From positions 1,674,001 through 1,738,000 of the forward strand of contig WTXI01000001.1 of NCBI GenBank assembly GCA_022376515.1: a stretch of DNA of 64,000 nt, read 5' to 3'. The notes below the pieces were generated by a model that saw only the letters and a program-made list of their open reading frames with translations, was not told the origin of the DNA and searched no databases. Positions within the stretch are counted from its first letter, which is position 1, and the number at the start of each line of letters is the position of its first letter. The position numbers and the translations under genes were made by a program. Below are positions 35,701-46,207 of the stretch, in pieces. The DNA comes from Lactifluus volemus (Eukaryota; Basidiomycota; Agaricomycetes; Russulales; Russulaceae).

Positions 35701-38700
35701 AAGACCGAACGATTTTTCAGATATAGCGGAGTACTTTGTCCGCAGGGTGAACACTCAGAGTGTATTCCTTTGATTGCCACTAACCCGTTTTCTCAACAGG
35801 CAATTGTGAAATCCATCTCGCAGGTCAGATTCGCGAATGGTAAATGTCCGACAATTGTCAGGCAATTCCTGATAGACCAGTTAAAGTACAATGACAATAC
35901 CGCTAACTCTGTAGGCCTCCGCTATCTCTACTTTGAGTTTATTTATTCATTACTCTCAGCACACGGACGCGTTCTATATCTGCACGGTAATATCCGCTCT
36001 AGCCTGCGCAAGTGTCTCTATAGTCCCCCCGGAGCGCGGAGAGCTATTCCCTACCGAGGTCAAGAGTGACCAAACATCGGAGGAAGCCGGTCTTCTGAAA
36101 CAGGCGTTGTCCGAGGTGGATAGATACCGAAGCATGGACAGACTTATCCCTTCACCTCATAATGTTGTGACAATAGCAACGCTCGAGGTGGGCTTGATCT
36201 TGCTTGGTGACATGCTTCCAATTGACGTCGGAGTCAAGTTTCGCCTCATTTTGAGTGTCGCAGGGTTGATTCCCAATGATCCTCGTGTCTATTTCCCACT
36301 CACGCGGTAGCTCTATCTCTCCCATACAGGAAGTTTTGTCTCACTTTCTTTACAGCGAGGGTAACTACACTCAAGTTCGCGTAGCGGCCTTTGATGCGCT
36401 GTTCCTCAGCAAGTGGTACACCCCAAAAATCATGCGTTATATTCTAGCCGTTGCAGCGGGTGATTCTTCGCGCACGGTACGCCGCCATGTAGCCCGCAAT
36501 GCATGCCAGTCGCTTGCTTTGCTGGTGTCCATGGGCGAATTGAAAAACTCAGCCAAGGAATCAGAATCGCTCCTCATCGAAGAAGATGGGTCAGCCCAGG
36601 ATAAAGTCAAGGAGACGAAGAAGAGCGAGGTAGATTCCCTGGTTAGAACTCTCAGGAAGGATAAAGAGGTTGGCAAGAATGAGATGGTTCGAGAGTTCCT
36701 CTTACCCATTGGCCTGTAAGTTGGCCTTCTCCATCAGCCACGAGATGCTATTATTGATTCACGTCATTAAGTGCCCCAGATGTCGACCAGGATGTACGGT
36801 GGTCTATCATCAAGTTAGCAGATGTTCTCGTTCGCGGTGCTGAAGAGGCTCCCCCGAAGCTCTCTATTCATCTTCCTCCCCCTACTCCCGTCACCGAGGT
36901 ACCCCCTCCCCTTCCCCATGTCAAAATTCCTATTCCGCCGAAGCCGTTGCGAACGACCAAATCAGGAGGCCCAAGGAACACACCTCTATCAACCCCAGTT
37001 ACTCCGAAGATTCGTCTGGTTCCGTCTGCCCTTACCGAAAGGGCTAACCAATCTTCTCCATCTACCCTGGTTGCTGGACAGCCTACCGTTACTAAACAAG
37101 GACTTTCCCTCCAGACACCTGCTGGAACGAAGATTAAAGTAAAACCAAAAAATAAGGAAACAAAAGCCGTGCCGAAGGCGCAGAGTGGTGGAATGACGTC
37201 CTTTGATCTCAAAGCGTGCAGAACGGCTTTACAGAAGCTAAAGTCGAGTAAGCACTCCAAATTGTTTCTGCAACCTGTTGATCCGGTCCGAGATCGTGCA
37301 CCCAAGTATGATCACATGTACTGACCCGTTGCTTTTAACTAATGTTCTTCATAGCTATTTCGAGATCATTAAGAATCCGATGGACATCAGTGCCATGAAT
37401 GCGAAGCTCGAAGCCGGATGTACAAAGAACGATTTGCTTTCGAAGCAGACTTTCGTCTCATGATCCGCAACGCAAAAACCTATAATATGCCTGGCACTTT
37501 TGCGTACAACGAGACCCTAGCGCTAGAATCTGTTTTCGACAAAAGTAGGGTTTCACCCGTCCTCTGGCAATCAACTGTGTTCTTACCATTTCAACAGGCT
37601 GGGCACGTATCAATAACACCATTGATATGAAGTCTGCAAATCAACCCAAACCGATGCCTCCTCCTCCAGTTCCAATTCAGACGAAATCCGCGACAGGACC
37701 ACCAAAGGCATCCGCCACGTCCACAAGCGCCGAGACACCTACACCAAGCCTTAAGCTGAAAATTGGTGCCTCGCGCGCAGCACCCTCCACACCCTCCAAC
37801 AATTCAGCTACCCCGAAGACAGTTAGCTCTGGTAAGCCCAAGGGACGAAAACCTAAGCCGGTAGATACAGCATCTACTCCAGTGGTGGATGACGGTTCCT
37901 TTGACTTACTCGAAGAGGTCATCGCTATCGAGAAAGAGCAGGAGAAACTTGTTGCGTCAAAGAAACAGCGCCCATTCGGAGCAGGATCGGAGACCACTAC
38001 TCCAGCGAAAAGGAAGAAAGACCTATTAGATGAACTGGAGGAAGATGAGGAGATCCTCGCATTGGCTTCACCCAGCAAGAAGCCTAGCAAAAGTCCACAA
38101 CCAGGCTCAATTGAGAAGGAGGGACGTGCGCCATCTCCCGCAAAAATCTCTGGATCTATCAAAATCAAGAGATCTTCAATTCCTGCCTCGGAGCCCGTCT
38201 CAACTCCAGAAGTCAAGCCGCCCGCAGAAACCCGCCAACAGTCGATCAAAGGTAAAGAGAAGGAAGTGGTGCCTCCGGCTTCCGCTGGCCCCACTGGAGC
38301 TTCTGAAACGCCCATCAACAAGGTCAAGGCCCGTGAAGTGCTCAAAAGCCTGTTGAAATTGCCAGAAGCGGCTATCTTCTCTAGACCTGTGGATCCAATA
38401 CAGGATGGCTGTCCAACGTACCTTTTTTTACCCACCCGCGTGCTCGGTTGTGACTAATGCATCTTCCTCTTCAGTTACTTTGACGAGGTCAAAAACCCTA
38501 TGGATTTTGGCACAATGACGCAGAAGCTTAACTCGGCCAATTATTCAACGATGGAGGAGGTTGTTCGTGATGCTGAATTAGTCTTCAGCAATTGCAGGCT
38601 CTTCAACCCGCCAACGACATATCCTGTCCAATGTGCAGATGTCTTGGAGCGTGCCTTTAAGAGGGAATGGGCTAGGGCTGCTGAGAAGAAGATGACATGG

Positions 38701-39148
38701 ACTGAGAAGCGAAGCCTACAGTCCTTGATGACCACACTCGTGAAGGACCCTCTGTACGTCTTTACTAGTTGCGTGATTTCCTTGGCTCAGACCATTCGCC
38801 TAAATTATAAGGTCATTTGTCTTCCGGGAGCCCGTGGACCCGGTCGCCCTCGGGATTCCACAGTATCATGACATCATTCCTCGCAAGGACGCACGGGACC
38901 TTAGGACGATACGGCAAAAGTTAGACACAGACAAGTATGAGACGCCTGAAGGCTGGGAAGCTGATATAGAACTAATGATTCGTAACGCCATCCACTTCAA
39001 TGGCGAAGAATCAGAAGTGGGTCAAATTGCTTTGGCATTCGGCAACCGTATCAAAGAATTGCGCGTACAACAAAGCCAAAAGAAGCGCAAAGAAAGCGAA
39101 AAACCTGGCGGTGACCAGCCAACGACGAAGAAAGCCAAGCTGGGTTAA
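32800..39148 (+). CDS. TAF2: TFIID subunit TAF2 with three C-terminal bromodomains
   Basis: TAF2 binds promoter DNA around the initiator within TFIID. The N-terminal two thirds is the inactive M1-aminopeptidase-like fold. Recognisable blocks are HQNVVLEIDFAG, SVTVASHRAEFVQYDPL, AARCWVPCIDS, WDFEFVVPR, TTEFGSYPFGS, ETRQALSHGLACQWIG and FADQWIYGSGCPTFGF. Two HEAT-like helical stretches (35800-36700) and a Lys/Pro-rich linker follow. Bromodomain 1 (37200-37550) contains KNPMDISAMNAKL, bromodomain 2 (38310-38690) contains KNPMDFGTMTQKL, and bromodomain 3 (38750-39080) contains EPVDPVALGIPQYHDI. The protein ends in a basic tail with KKAKLG. Total is about 1,800 residues. Oddities: an in-frame TGA at 33384-33386; single-base slips at about 34088, 34132 and 37415; and an unclear first exon (ATG 32800 gives MLREDIRRGFSI). 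Confidence 0.9.
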
Positions 39149-40210
39149 TCTGTTTATAGTTTGTGTACTTGCTTCTGTCCTTTGTATGGCTTGTTATCGA
39201 GGATATAGTCTTCCTTGTTGTGCAGACAGAGACAGATATCGCATATGCTTGGTCCCTACCATATATCCAATTTCGATAAATCCGTTGTCATGACTACCAC
39301 TTATCAGGCATTCCGTCATGGGCGGCATTGAAAAACAGTAATCGCTCAAGCTTAGGGTTGTGTATTTTGTGAATTGTGAATTGCCCCTCCCCGACTGTAA
39401 CCGAATACGCGTCCAAGGCTACTTTTGGAATTAACAACGTGACTGGCGCACCGACTTTCGACTTTGCGACCGAGTCACATCCAACTTCGGATAATCAGAT
39501 TGTATCTTACCCGTCGTGCAAAATTTCTCAGAGGCGTCCTGTGCGTTCTAATTTTACACGACAGAGGTTGTGAGGAAGAGAGACATTTTCTCAATTCTCA
39601 AGAACTTGCATCGACCTATAAACAGGGAAGATGGGTCTCGCATTCTGCGGGGTTGCACCACCACCACCGTTACTCTCGATGGTCTGCTAGCTCACAACAT
39701 TGGTGTGAGACAGCACTCATGTAGATGGATCATGTACGAGTGGCTTCCTCCATTCCCTCATGGCGAAGTCACGGTCCACTTCAGCCGAGCATCAGTTACT
39801 ACTGACTTATCGCAGAAAATCAGCAATTTAACAATGTAGGTGAAAGCAGCCAGATTCTAGATCCCAAATGCAGATTAATATTCCTAATTCGATGCTCAAA
39901 GGCATCCCGTCGCCGAATATCCCAAAGCATGAAGTGTGAGGCATTACAAGCGGTGATCAAAACAATCGACAAGTGTCGCACCTCCAGAAGGATTGCAACA
40001 ACGTTTTTGGTCGTTGCTGAGCTCGGCTGTGTTTTCAGAAGCGTTTCCGAACGCATTTACCAATTCCGGGACTGGAGGCTACTCGTCGACAATCTGGCAG
40101 AGATGCTCGATCATGCAGTGTTTGGATCCATAATCTCTAAGCCTAACGGGCCCATTATGACAACTCTCACAAGTAGCTGTCATTAACATTATCAATCACT
40201 CAGAGCTATT

Positions 40211-40462
40211 GTGGGACTACTTTGCGCCGATCTTGAACAACTGGCTAATCTCTGTAATTGGTTTCGTAAAAATGCTCTTGCAAACTGGGAAGCTACTTCG
40301 ATTTGTTATTCAACACTGTCACTGCCAAACTTGTTCTCAAGTCCTGGTTTATCTATCAGACCACAGCACCCCTGGTCTCAATCAAGTATTGGAGACTTTC
40401 TGTCATCCATGTTTCTGATGTGGGCCATTTCGAGCGATGGCGATAAGTTGGAAGACCATTAA
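40211..40462 (+). CDS. Possible exon of an unknown gene
   Basis: An 83-codon frame starts near NWFRKNALANWEA and ends SMFLMWAISSDGDKLEDH. Its composition looks protein-like, with hydrophobic and charged residues alternating. It is not linked to a start, a domain or neighbours by convincing splice sites. It may be the last exon of a decayed or divergent gene in the gene-poor region. No function can be offered. Confidence 0.2.
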   Translation: MGLLCADLEQLANLCNWFRKNALANWEATSICYSTLSLPNLFSSPGLSIRPQHPWSQSSIGDFLSSMFLMWAISSDGDKLEDH

Positions 40463-40991
40463 GGGGTCTATCGAGGTTTCACTTATGTCGATCTTTTATC
40501 AAACTTTAACTCGTGCCGACTCGGACCTCGGCTTCACGATACGAAAGCGCAAGGAAAGGGTGTATCAGGAATAAATGCCAGGGGTCCGGCGACGAAGCAC
40601 TTGGCGGGGCATTCTTATGGGGTCAAAAAAACTCACAAGGCTAGAGCCTTTATTGCCCAGGGCACCATCCCTTACGGGAAATGCTTATCTTTCCTTCACA
40701 AGGGCGTGAGGAACAGAGAGGACAAGGATCTGGGTACGACGAAGTTTTGCCGCCATCCATTAGACGGTTAAGCATCGTGTTTACTGACTTGAGACACTTC
40801 GAAGTTTTTGCAGGCATGCTGGCGCTGCCTCACGTATAAATTTATCGATCGAGCCGTTGGGCCGAAAAAAGGTGTCACAACCAACCAAGAACAATTTACG
40901 GTGTACATGACTCGTTCGAACGACCTACTCTGACTGCAAGAGTGGACACTCATCACCCTCGAGGTCGACGGACGGACTGAAGGAAAAACTA

Positions 40992-41328
40992 CTACTCTTG
41001 TTGAGTACGCCGGCGACAGGGGTACCTCCTATCGAGACTGCGACGAATACGGAAGAAAGCGGCTACCACCGTGAGAGCCGTGGTGAGTACGAGAAGGCGC
41101 CTCGCCGAAACTTGAAACAAATGTGCGAAAAGCCGTCCAAAATGTAGGCTCATGAGGGTCAGCTAAGCGCCTACCGGCAGCGCTGAAGACAAAGACGTTA
41201 TTCGGTGCCGAAGCTCCCACCTGAACAACTGAGACTGCGAACAGCAAGGGAAAGAGTACCACCGACGCCGGGAAGTTGATTACCAAAAGTGGACCTTGAC
41301 AGACTTGATGGTACATTGTGGCTGCCAT
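40992..41328 (-). CDS. Possible small two-TM membrane protein
   Basis: From ATG 41328 the frame encodes a short head, then a hydrophobic segment (GPLLVINFPASVVLFPLLFA). In a second frame further on is another hydrophobic helix, LLVLTTALTVVAAFF, followed at once by the strongly basic RIRRSLDRRYPCRRR and a stop near 40992. This is a classical positive-inside anchor. The two halves need a frame change near 41100-41130, from an unseen intron or a missing base. No family was recognised, and the gene may not be real. Confidence 0.25.
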
Positions 41329-43150
41329 TTATCAAGTCAACTTGATAAGTGAACTAACTGTATGGTTACTCGAATTGGCGGCGGCAGGCACATGGCATTA
41401 GACATAAGTTGAATGGACCCATCATCAGAGAGTAAATGGGGCGTAAATCTTGGCAATTGATTGGGTGCGATATCATCTGATGACAATAGCTCCGCGTCAG
41501 ACACGCGCGCTGTTGAACTGCCGAGTCAAATAACGCCCTCTTGCTCCAATTAGACCATCCTTGTATCCGTATCTTTGTTTATTTTCACTCGGTACCAAAA
41601 CGAAAATACTTCCGGGGTCCATATCACCTGTCAGGAACCAAAATACGCCACCGGACCGGTTATGGACCCTTGTGGTCTCACCCGCAACCCAACCCAACCC
41701 CGGATCTTATCGCGTCTATATGTCATCCTAACTTGACCGGGAAAATCAACAAACACAAAGTTCACCTGACTTACGGTCGATCCCCCTGCCCACGACCCGC
41801 AGAACGTATCAAAGTAGATAAGGAACCAGTGAGCGCTATGATTTCAATGAACTACGCGGGAGAATATCACAGTGTACGGGTACTATAGGAGGACTAAATG
41901 GCAAGTGGGTAGAGAAGGCAGGCGAGTGAGAGAATGCAGCAAGCCCAAGTAAGCAGGTACTCAAGACCCGACTGGCGAATGCGAATCACCATACCTACAC
42001 CCCGAACCACCAACTAGGCACCACACGTCACCGCGTTATCGATAGGATCCACTTGAAGCAAGCGTATCAACTCAAGACTCAGCGAGCGGGAACTAGCCAC
42101 GCTACAGAAGAGCCGAGGACCGCGAGCACAAGCAATCAAATCAGTTTAGCGAGCGAGGGCGACAAGAAGGCGGCTTGGAGCTGGGCTGCGAAAGAATGCG
42201 AGAGTACGTCATCACTGCTGCGAACAAATGGGCGAGTGCCGCCCTACTACCTTGTCCATCTGCCATAATCCTCGACATGGGGTCCCGTGGCGTGGGCTCA
42301 TCGGAGCGCGGAAAGGTAGGAGCGAGGCGTAAGTGGATAGGTAAGCGTACAAGTCATCATAAATCAAATGATAATAATCGTAATGCACTGGGCGACGCCG
42401 CAAGGGATGAGGGTAGAAGGCCGACTGGGGGAGGTGACTTGGGGTTATGAAAACGCTCCGAGAAAACGGGAGAAGCGAAAATGCCGGTGTGTTGGCGCAC
42501 ACATACATGAAAGTAAAGCCATGCCCAACAAGGGGATAGCTTTGGTGTGCAGACGAGTGGATCAATCGGTGATAGAAGAGACGTTAGGCGGATGAAGTAC
42601 AAGATGAGCCGGTCCTTGCGGCGAAGCACCTCTTCGCTCACAAAAGGGAGCGGGGTGCCTCCAGCCTCCAAGGCGCACGGTCTTGCGTCAGTGCCTCGTT
42701 AATCTCGACCATCAAACCGATCAAGAGTGATCGCCTTCTTGACGCTTGTCATCGGTCTCGGAAATTGCGATTTTGTCGGCAACCGATGGCTGACCACTGG
42801 TCAACCGTCTTTTCGGGGCGGACAAGATACGAAGTGCAGAATCCACGGCTCGGCCATGGAATCTGACAACCCCTTGGATGGAAGGAGGGAACTGTGCATC
42901 ACTGACGCACACCCAGTCGGGCCCCTCTCCTCTCCTGGACGTGAAAACACCAATGAAGGAATGGTAGTGGGGATGGAAGTAACAATGCAGATAACAAATT
43001 ATGGAGTGCGATAAGTCCATGCGAATAAAATAGCATCTTCTTGCAAGCCTGGCAAGTCGATTCATAACACGCGGAAGAGCAGTCCGCTTTTCGTAAAAGA
43101 CCACAGAAGGGGGGGGGGGAAGCGGAAGGGAACGACAGAAGACCGGAGGC

Positions 43151-44178
43151 TCAGAAACTCGACTGCTGTTGCTGCTGGACGGCGGCCACGGCAGCGGCGG
43201 CGGCAGCATGACGTTGCTCGGCAGTGCCCAACATCAACGCCTCATTGACCCTTTACAATGACGTCAGTCGGATGTCCAGGATACCTGGGTCGAGAAGGAA
43301 ACGCACTGGCGAAGACGGGAGGTTTCATTCTCTGCTTGTTGGAGCCTCGTCTGGAGTTGCTGCTGGGTCATCTCCAAGTACTTGATGTGGGTGGTAGCAC
43401 GATCCAAGAGAGAAACCTTGCTCGACTTCTGGTTAGAGACAGGGAGCGCATCCTTGAGACGGCGGTAGCCATCCCTGAGCTCATCACGACGCCTCTGCTC
43501 CGACTCGATACGCTGACGACGAATTTCCTCGCGGCGACTGTTACAAGTGTGTGAGAAAGCAGACCAAAAGTTAAAGCCAAATTGGGACTTACACCTCATT
43601 AGAAGCGGCAGGGGCATTTGGAGGGGCAAAGTCATCGTCATCATCAGAGAAGTCGTCATGCTTGCTCGAACGGCGCTTGCGCTCGCGACCCGTGCGTGTC
43701 ACAGACGAGACACTGATTGGGTTGTACCGAACGGAGCGGGGGACTGAGCAAGGCTTGGCGAGTGGGAACCCGAGCCACGGCTGGTGCGACCAGAGGTGCT
43801 GTCGGAAGAGATCTCGCCGGCCTCAAGGACATCAAGGCAGCAGGGTAAACGCTATGAGGCGGGGTGTAGGGACGACCAGGAGACCCGTCGTATACGAGCT
43901 GCCATAGGTGTACTCGGCCATGGGAGCGGCAAGATTGAGGCTTGGGAAACCCAGACGCGGAGAGGCTAAGGATTATATAGGTTGATGAGGGAATGAATAT
44001 TTAAATAGGAAATGGACAATGACGTACGGTTAATGGAGGGCATGCCGAACGCTTCTGTGTGAGGGTACTGAAGATAATCGAGACCGGCGAGAGAGTCGTA
44101 AGTGAAACCAGAGGTAGCAGCGTCAATGAAGTCGGGGCTCTTGGGGTGCTCAAGGACTTGCTCGAGGGGGCCTTCCAT
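43151..44178 (-). CDS. bHLH transcription factor 1
   Basis: This is a nuclear DNA-binding regulator of the basic helix-loop-helix class. From ATG 44178 it has an acidic/aromatic head (MEGPLEQVLEHPKSPDF), a Ser/Pro linker and a basic nuclear-signal patch (RERKRRSSKH). The bHLH follows: basic region RRQRIESEQRRRDELRDGYR, helix 1/loop RLKDALPVSNQKSSKVS, helix 2 LLDRATTHIKYLE, running into a Gln-rich leucine-zipper-like helix (QQQLQTRLQQAENE). A last exon ends in poly-Ala and poly-Gln (QQQQQSSF). The basic region keeps the Glu-Arg pair typical of E-box (CANNTG) binders. The linker exon slips frame about three times, one slip at a run of five G at 43738-43742 where six would restore the frame. The bHLH itself is intact. 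Confidence 0.85.
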
Positions 44179-45392
44179 TGCGTGTGTAGAAGAGATAGTG
44201 AGGATGTTGGGGATAGAGAGATGTGTGGTCGTGAAGAAGGTCGACTAATAAATGAGACGAAAATAAAAGGCTAGATGCTAATTATTGTTTTAGGCCAAAA
44301 TTAAAAAATATAAAAAGAAAAGACCAACCAAGGCGAGTACAACAGAACAAGTGAAGTGTGACAATGTGACGATGTTGTACAGATGAGATGCAACGCAATG
44401 TGGACAAAAAAAGAGAAGCCGGCGATCGGAGGGATGATTGGGAGGAGAGATAGCCGGAGAGGGGAGAGAGGAGAGGAGAGGAGAAAAGAGAATAGAGGGG
44501 AAAGGAAATAGAGAGAGAGCTCTTGGGGAGATCTTTCAGGGAGAAATCGACAAGACGTATCTTATACTCACCCGACCCGGCACGATCTGCCGGTATTTCT
44601 AAAATAGGCAATAATGACCCCACCTATTCTCCATTTCATCCCTGTCTTCTCTTTCTCTTTTTTCTTCCCGTCACAAGTTGCACAGATCGAGATCTATCGG
44701 TTCCAACCTGTTATCCCTTCCCTTGCCCCCCCCCTTTTCTCAACTAACTCAATTATTCGTCCTCTCTCTTTTTTCCCTTTGTTTTCGGTACCTTTCTCCC
44801 TTTCCTAAACTGGCACTTCTCCCCCGCTTTCCCCGTTGAACCCTAACTTACATGAGGCTGTTCACCCCACGTTGTTTTAATCATCCATACCTTTTCCATT
44901 TCTCGGCTCTTTTTTTCTCATCCCTCCCGATCAACAGGCGAGGTTTTCATCTCACCCCCTTATCCACTTATATGCGCGGCGATGCACCCGGCATTTCCCT
45001 GAATGCTTTCACCCTATCGTTTACCCCCGTCAGTGCTTGAACCGCCAAAACAAGCCTGAGCGCCAGGCCAGCACGGCTATCCTTCACCATCACGTCAATC
45101 CGCCAAATAAACGCAACTGACCGTAAACCTTCACCTTATGGGGCGCAAAAATGGAAAATAACCATTCGCAAATAAAAAGTCATGAGATGGAGCCGTAATA
45201 ACGTAACGGTCGTAAAATCGTGTAGAGTCGTAAATGTTTAATGGTCGTGACTGAGGGAAAAAAAAATGAAAGACAAATGTCCTAACAAGCCAAAGCAATT
45301 GAAATCAAATTGTTCGTTGGACGTCCACGCAGGCTGTGATTATAGCGTCAGATAATCAAAATGAATCGCAGAGAAGCGATAGCCGAACCGGA
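44179..45392. other. Long leader/intergenic region upstream of bHLH 1
   Basis: Purine-rich (GAGA/GGAGA) sequence at 44400-44520 and a strongly pyrimidine-rich stretch at 44620-44850 look like a long promoter and leader. No gene was seen until the end of the membrane-protein gene at 45393. Confidence 0.5.
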
Positions 45393-46207
45393 TCAAGCAT
45401 TCTCGACCTTGATGCTCGAGTAGTGTTCTAACCTCGTCGGGTATCGCCAAGTGATGAATAACATATAGATCTATCCGAACCGTTCAGATACGGGTGGACC
45501 CACCATGTTAATCATTCTGAACGAACCTGTAACACGAGGTCTACCAGCAGGCTCAGGATGAATGCCGTGTTCAAACTGGCAAACCCCGCTGTGCAAAAGG
45601 CAGAGGGAGCGTTCCCGCTCCCGTACCCGGCGGTAACGGACGGGACCCAGAGTTGCCCGCCGTTCGCACATTCCCATGCGATCTTCTCTTTCCTGTCACA
45701 TCCAAAAGGGTCAACTGAGCGCTGCTCGCATTCGCCTAATCGATTAAGCGCCTTACCCCCTCTCAAGTTCCACGATCATGACAATGTCACGAATGGCGGA
45801 GATGACAATCAAAAATGGCCACAGGATAGCGCAGGCCCGGGACCAAACGTAAGACCGCTGTGATGGGGGACAGAGTTGCGATCAGCCACTTCACGGACGC
45901 GTGAGCGAATAGTACACTAACAGTGCCGAGAGCAAGGGCGTTTAGCGCAGCGGTGACAGCTACCGCCAGTGCGACTCCACCGTAGATCTCCCTGCGGAGA
46001 ATATTGTTGCCGGGCAAGTGATGTCATGAACAAAAATATCATACCACTCTGGATAGACGAAAAACAGGAATGGCCCGTAATGGAAGAGCAATATTCCACC
46101 GATGAGACTATACAGCTGTGATTGGATTGATCAGGTGTGAGACGGAACGTGTGAGCCCAAAGGAGACGTACGAAGATGAATGTCGCCAATACAATACCTC
46201 CGGAACG
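45393..46207 (-). CDS. Four-TM MARVEL/tetraspan-like membrane protein (5' end uncertain)
   Basis: Spliced exons beginning at 46207 and 46115 and continuing to the stop at 45393 read in one frame as an integral membrane protein. It has four hydrophobic helices: GGIVLATFIFLYSLIGGILL, ALAVAVTAALNALALGTV, ILWPFLIVISAIRDIVMIV, and LNTAFILSLLVDLVLQ joined to IYMLFITWR. Between helices 3 and 4 lies a conserved-looking loop with two cysteines (WECANGGQLW and APSAFCTAGF). The basic C-terminal tail reads RLEHYSSIKVENA. The topology resembles fungal MARVEL-type plasma-membrane proteins. The N terminus before 46207 could not be placed, so the entry is partial at the 5' side. Confidence 0.6.

Larger units (their letters stand above)
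39149..43150. other. 4 kb gene-poor region
   Basis: After the TAF2 3' end I find no gene with confidence. Short frames with partly protein-like composition occur (39376-39573, 39570-39839, 40211-40462, and minus 40992-41328). They have no recognisable domain or consistent splicing. No transposase, reverse transcriptase, terminal repeat or long direct repeat was seen. The last 500 nt are probably the 3' flank of the first bHLH gene. Confidence 0.4.

Noticed and set aside
37677..38435. 252-codon open frame on the minus strand
   Set aside because: Antisense shadow of the Lys/Pro-rich linker between TAF2 bromodomains 1 and 2. Low-complexity Ser/Gly composition is expected from the opposite strand.
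40480..40760. Possible mobile-element remnant
   Set aside because: No terminal repeats, target-site duplication or transposase-like frame could be found.
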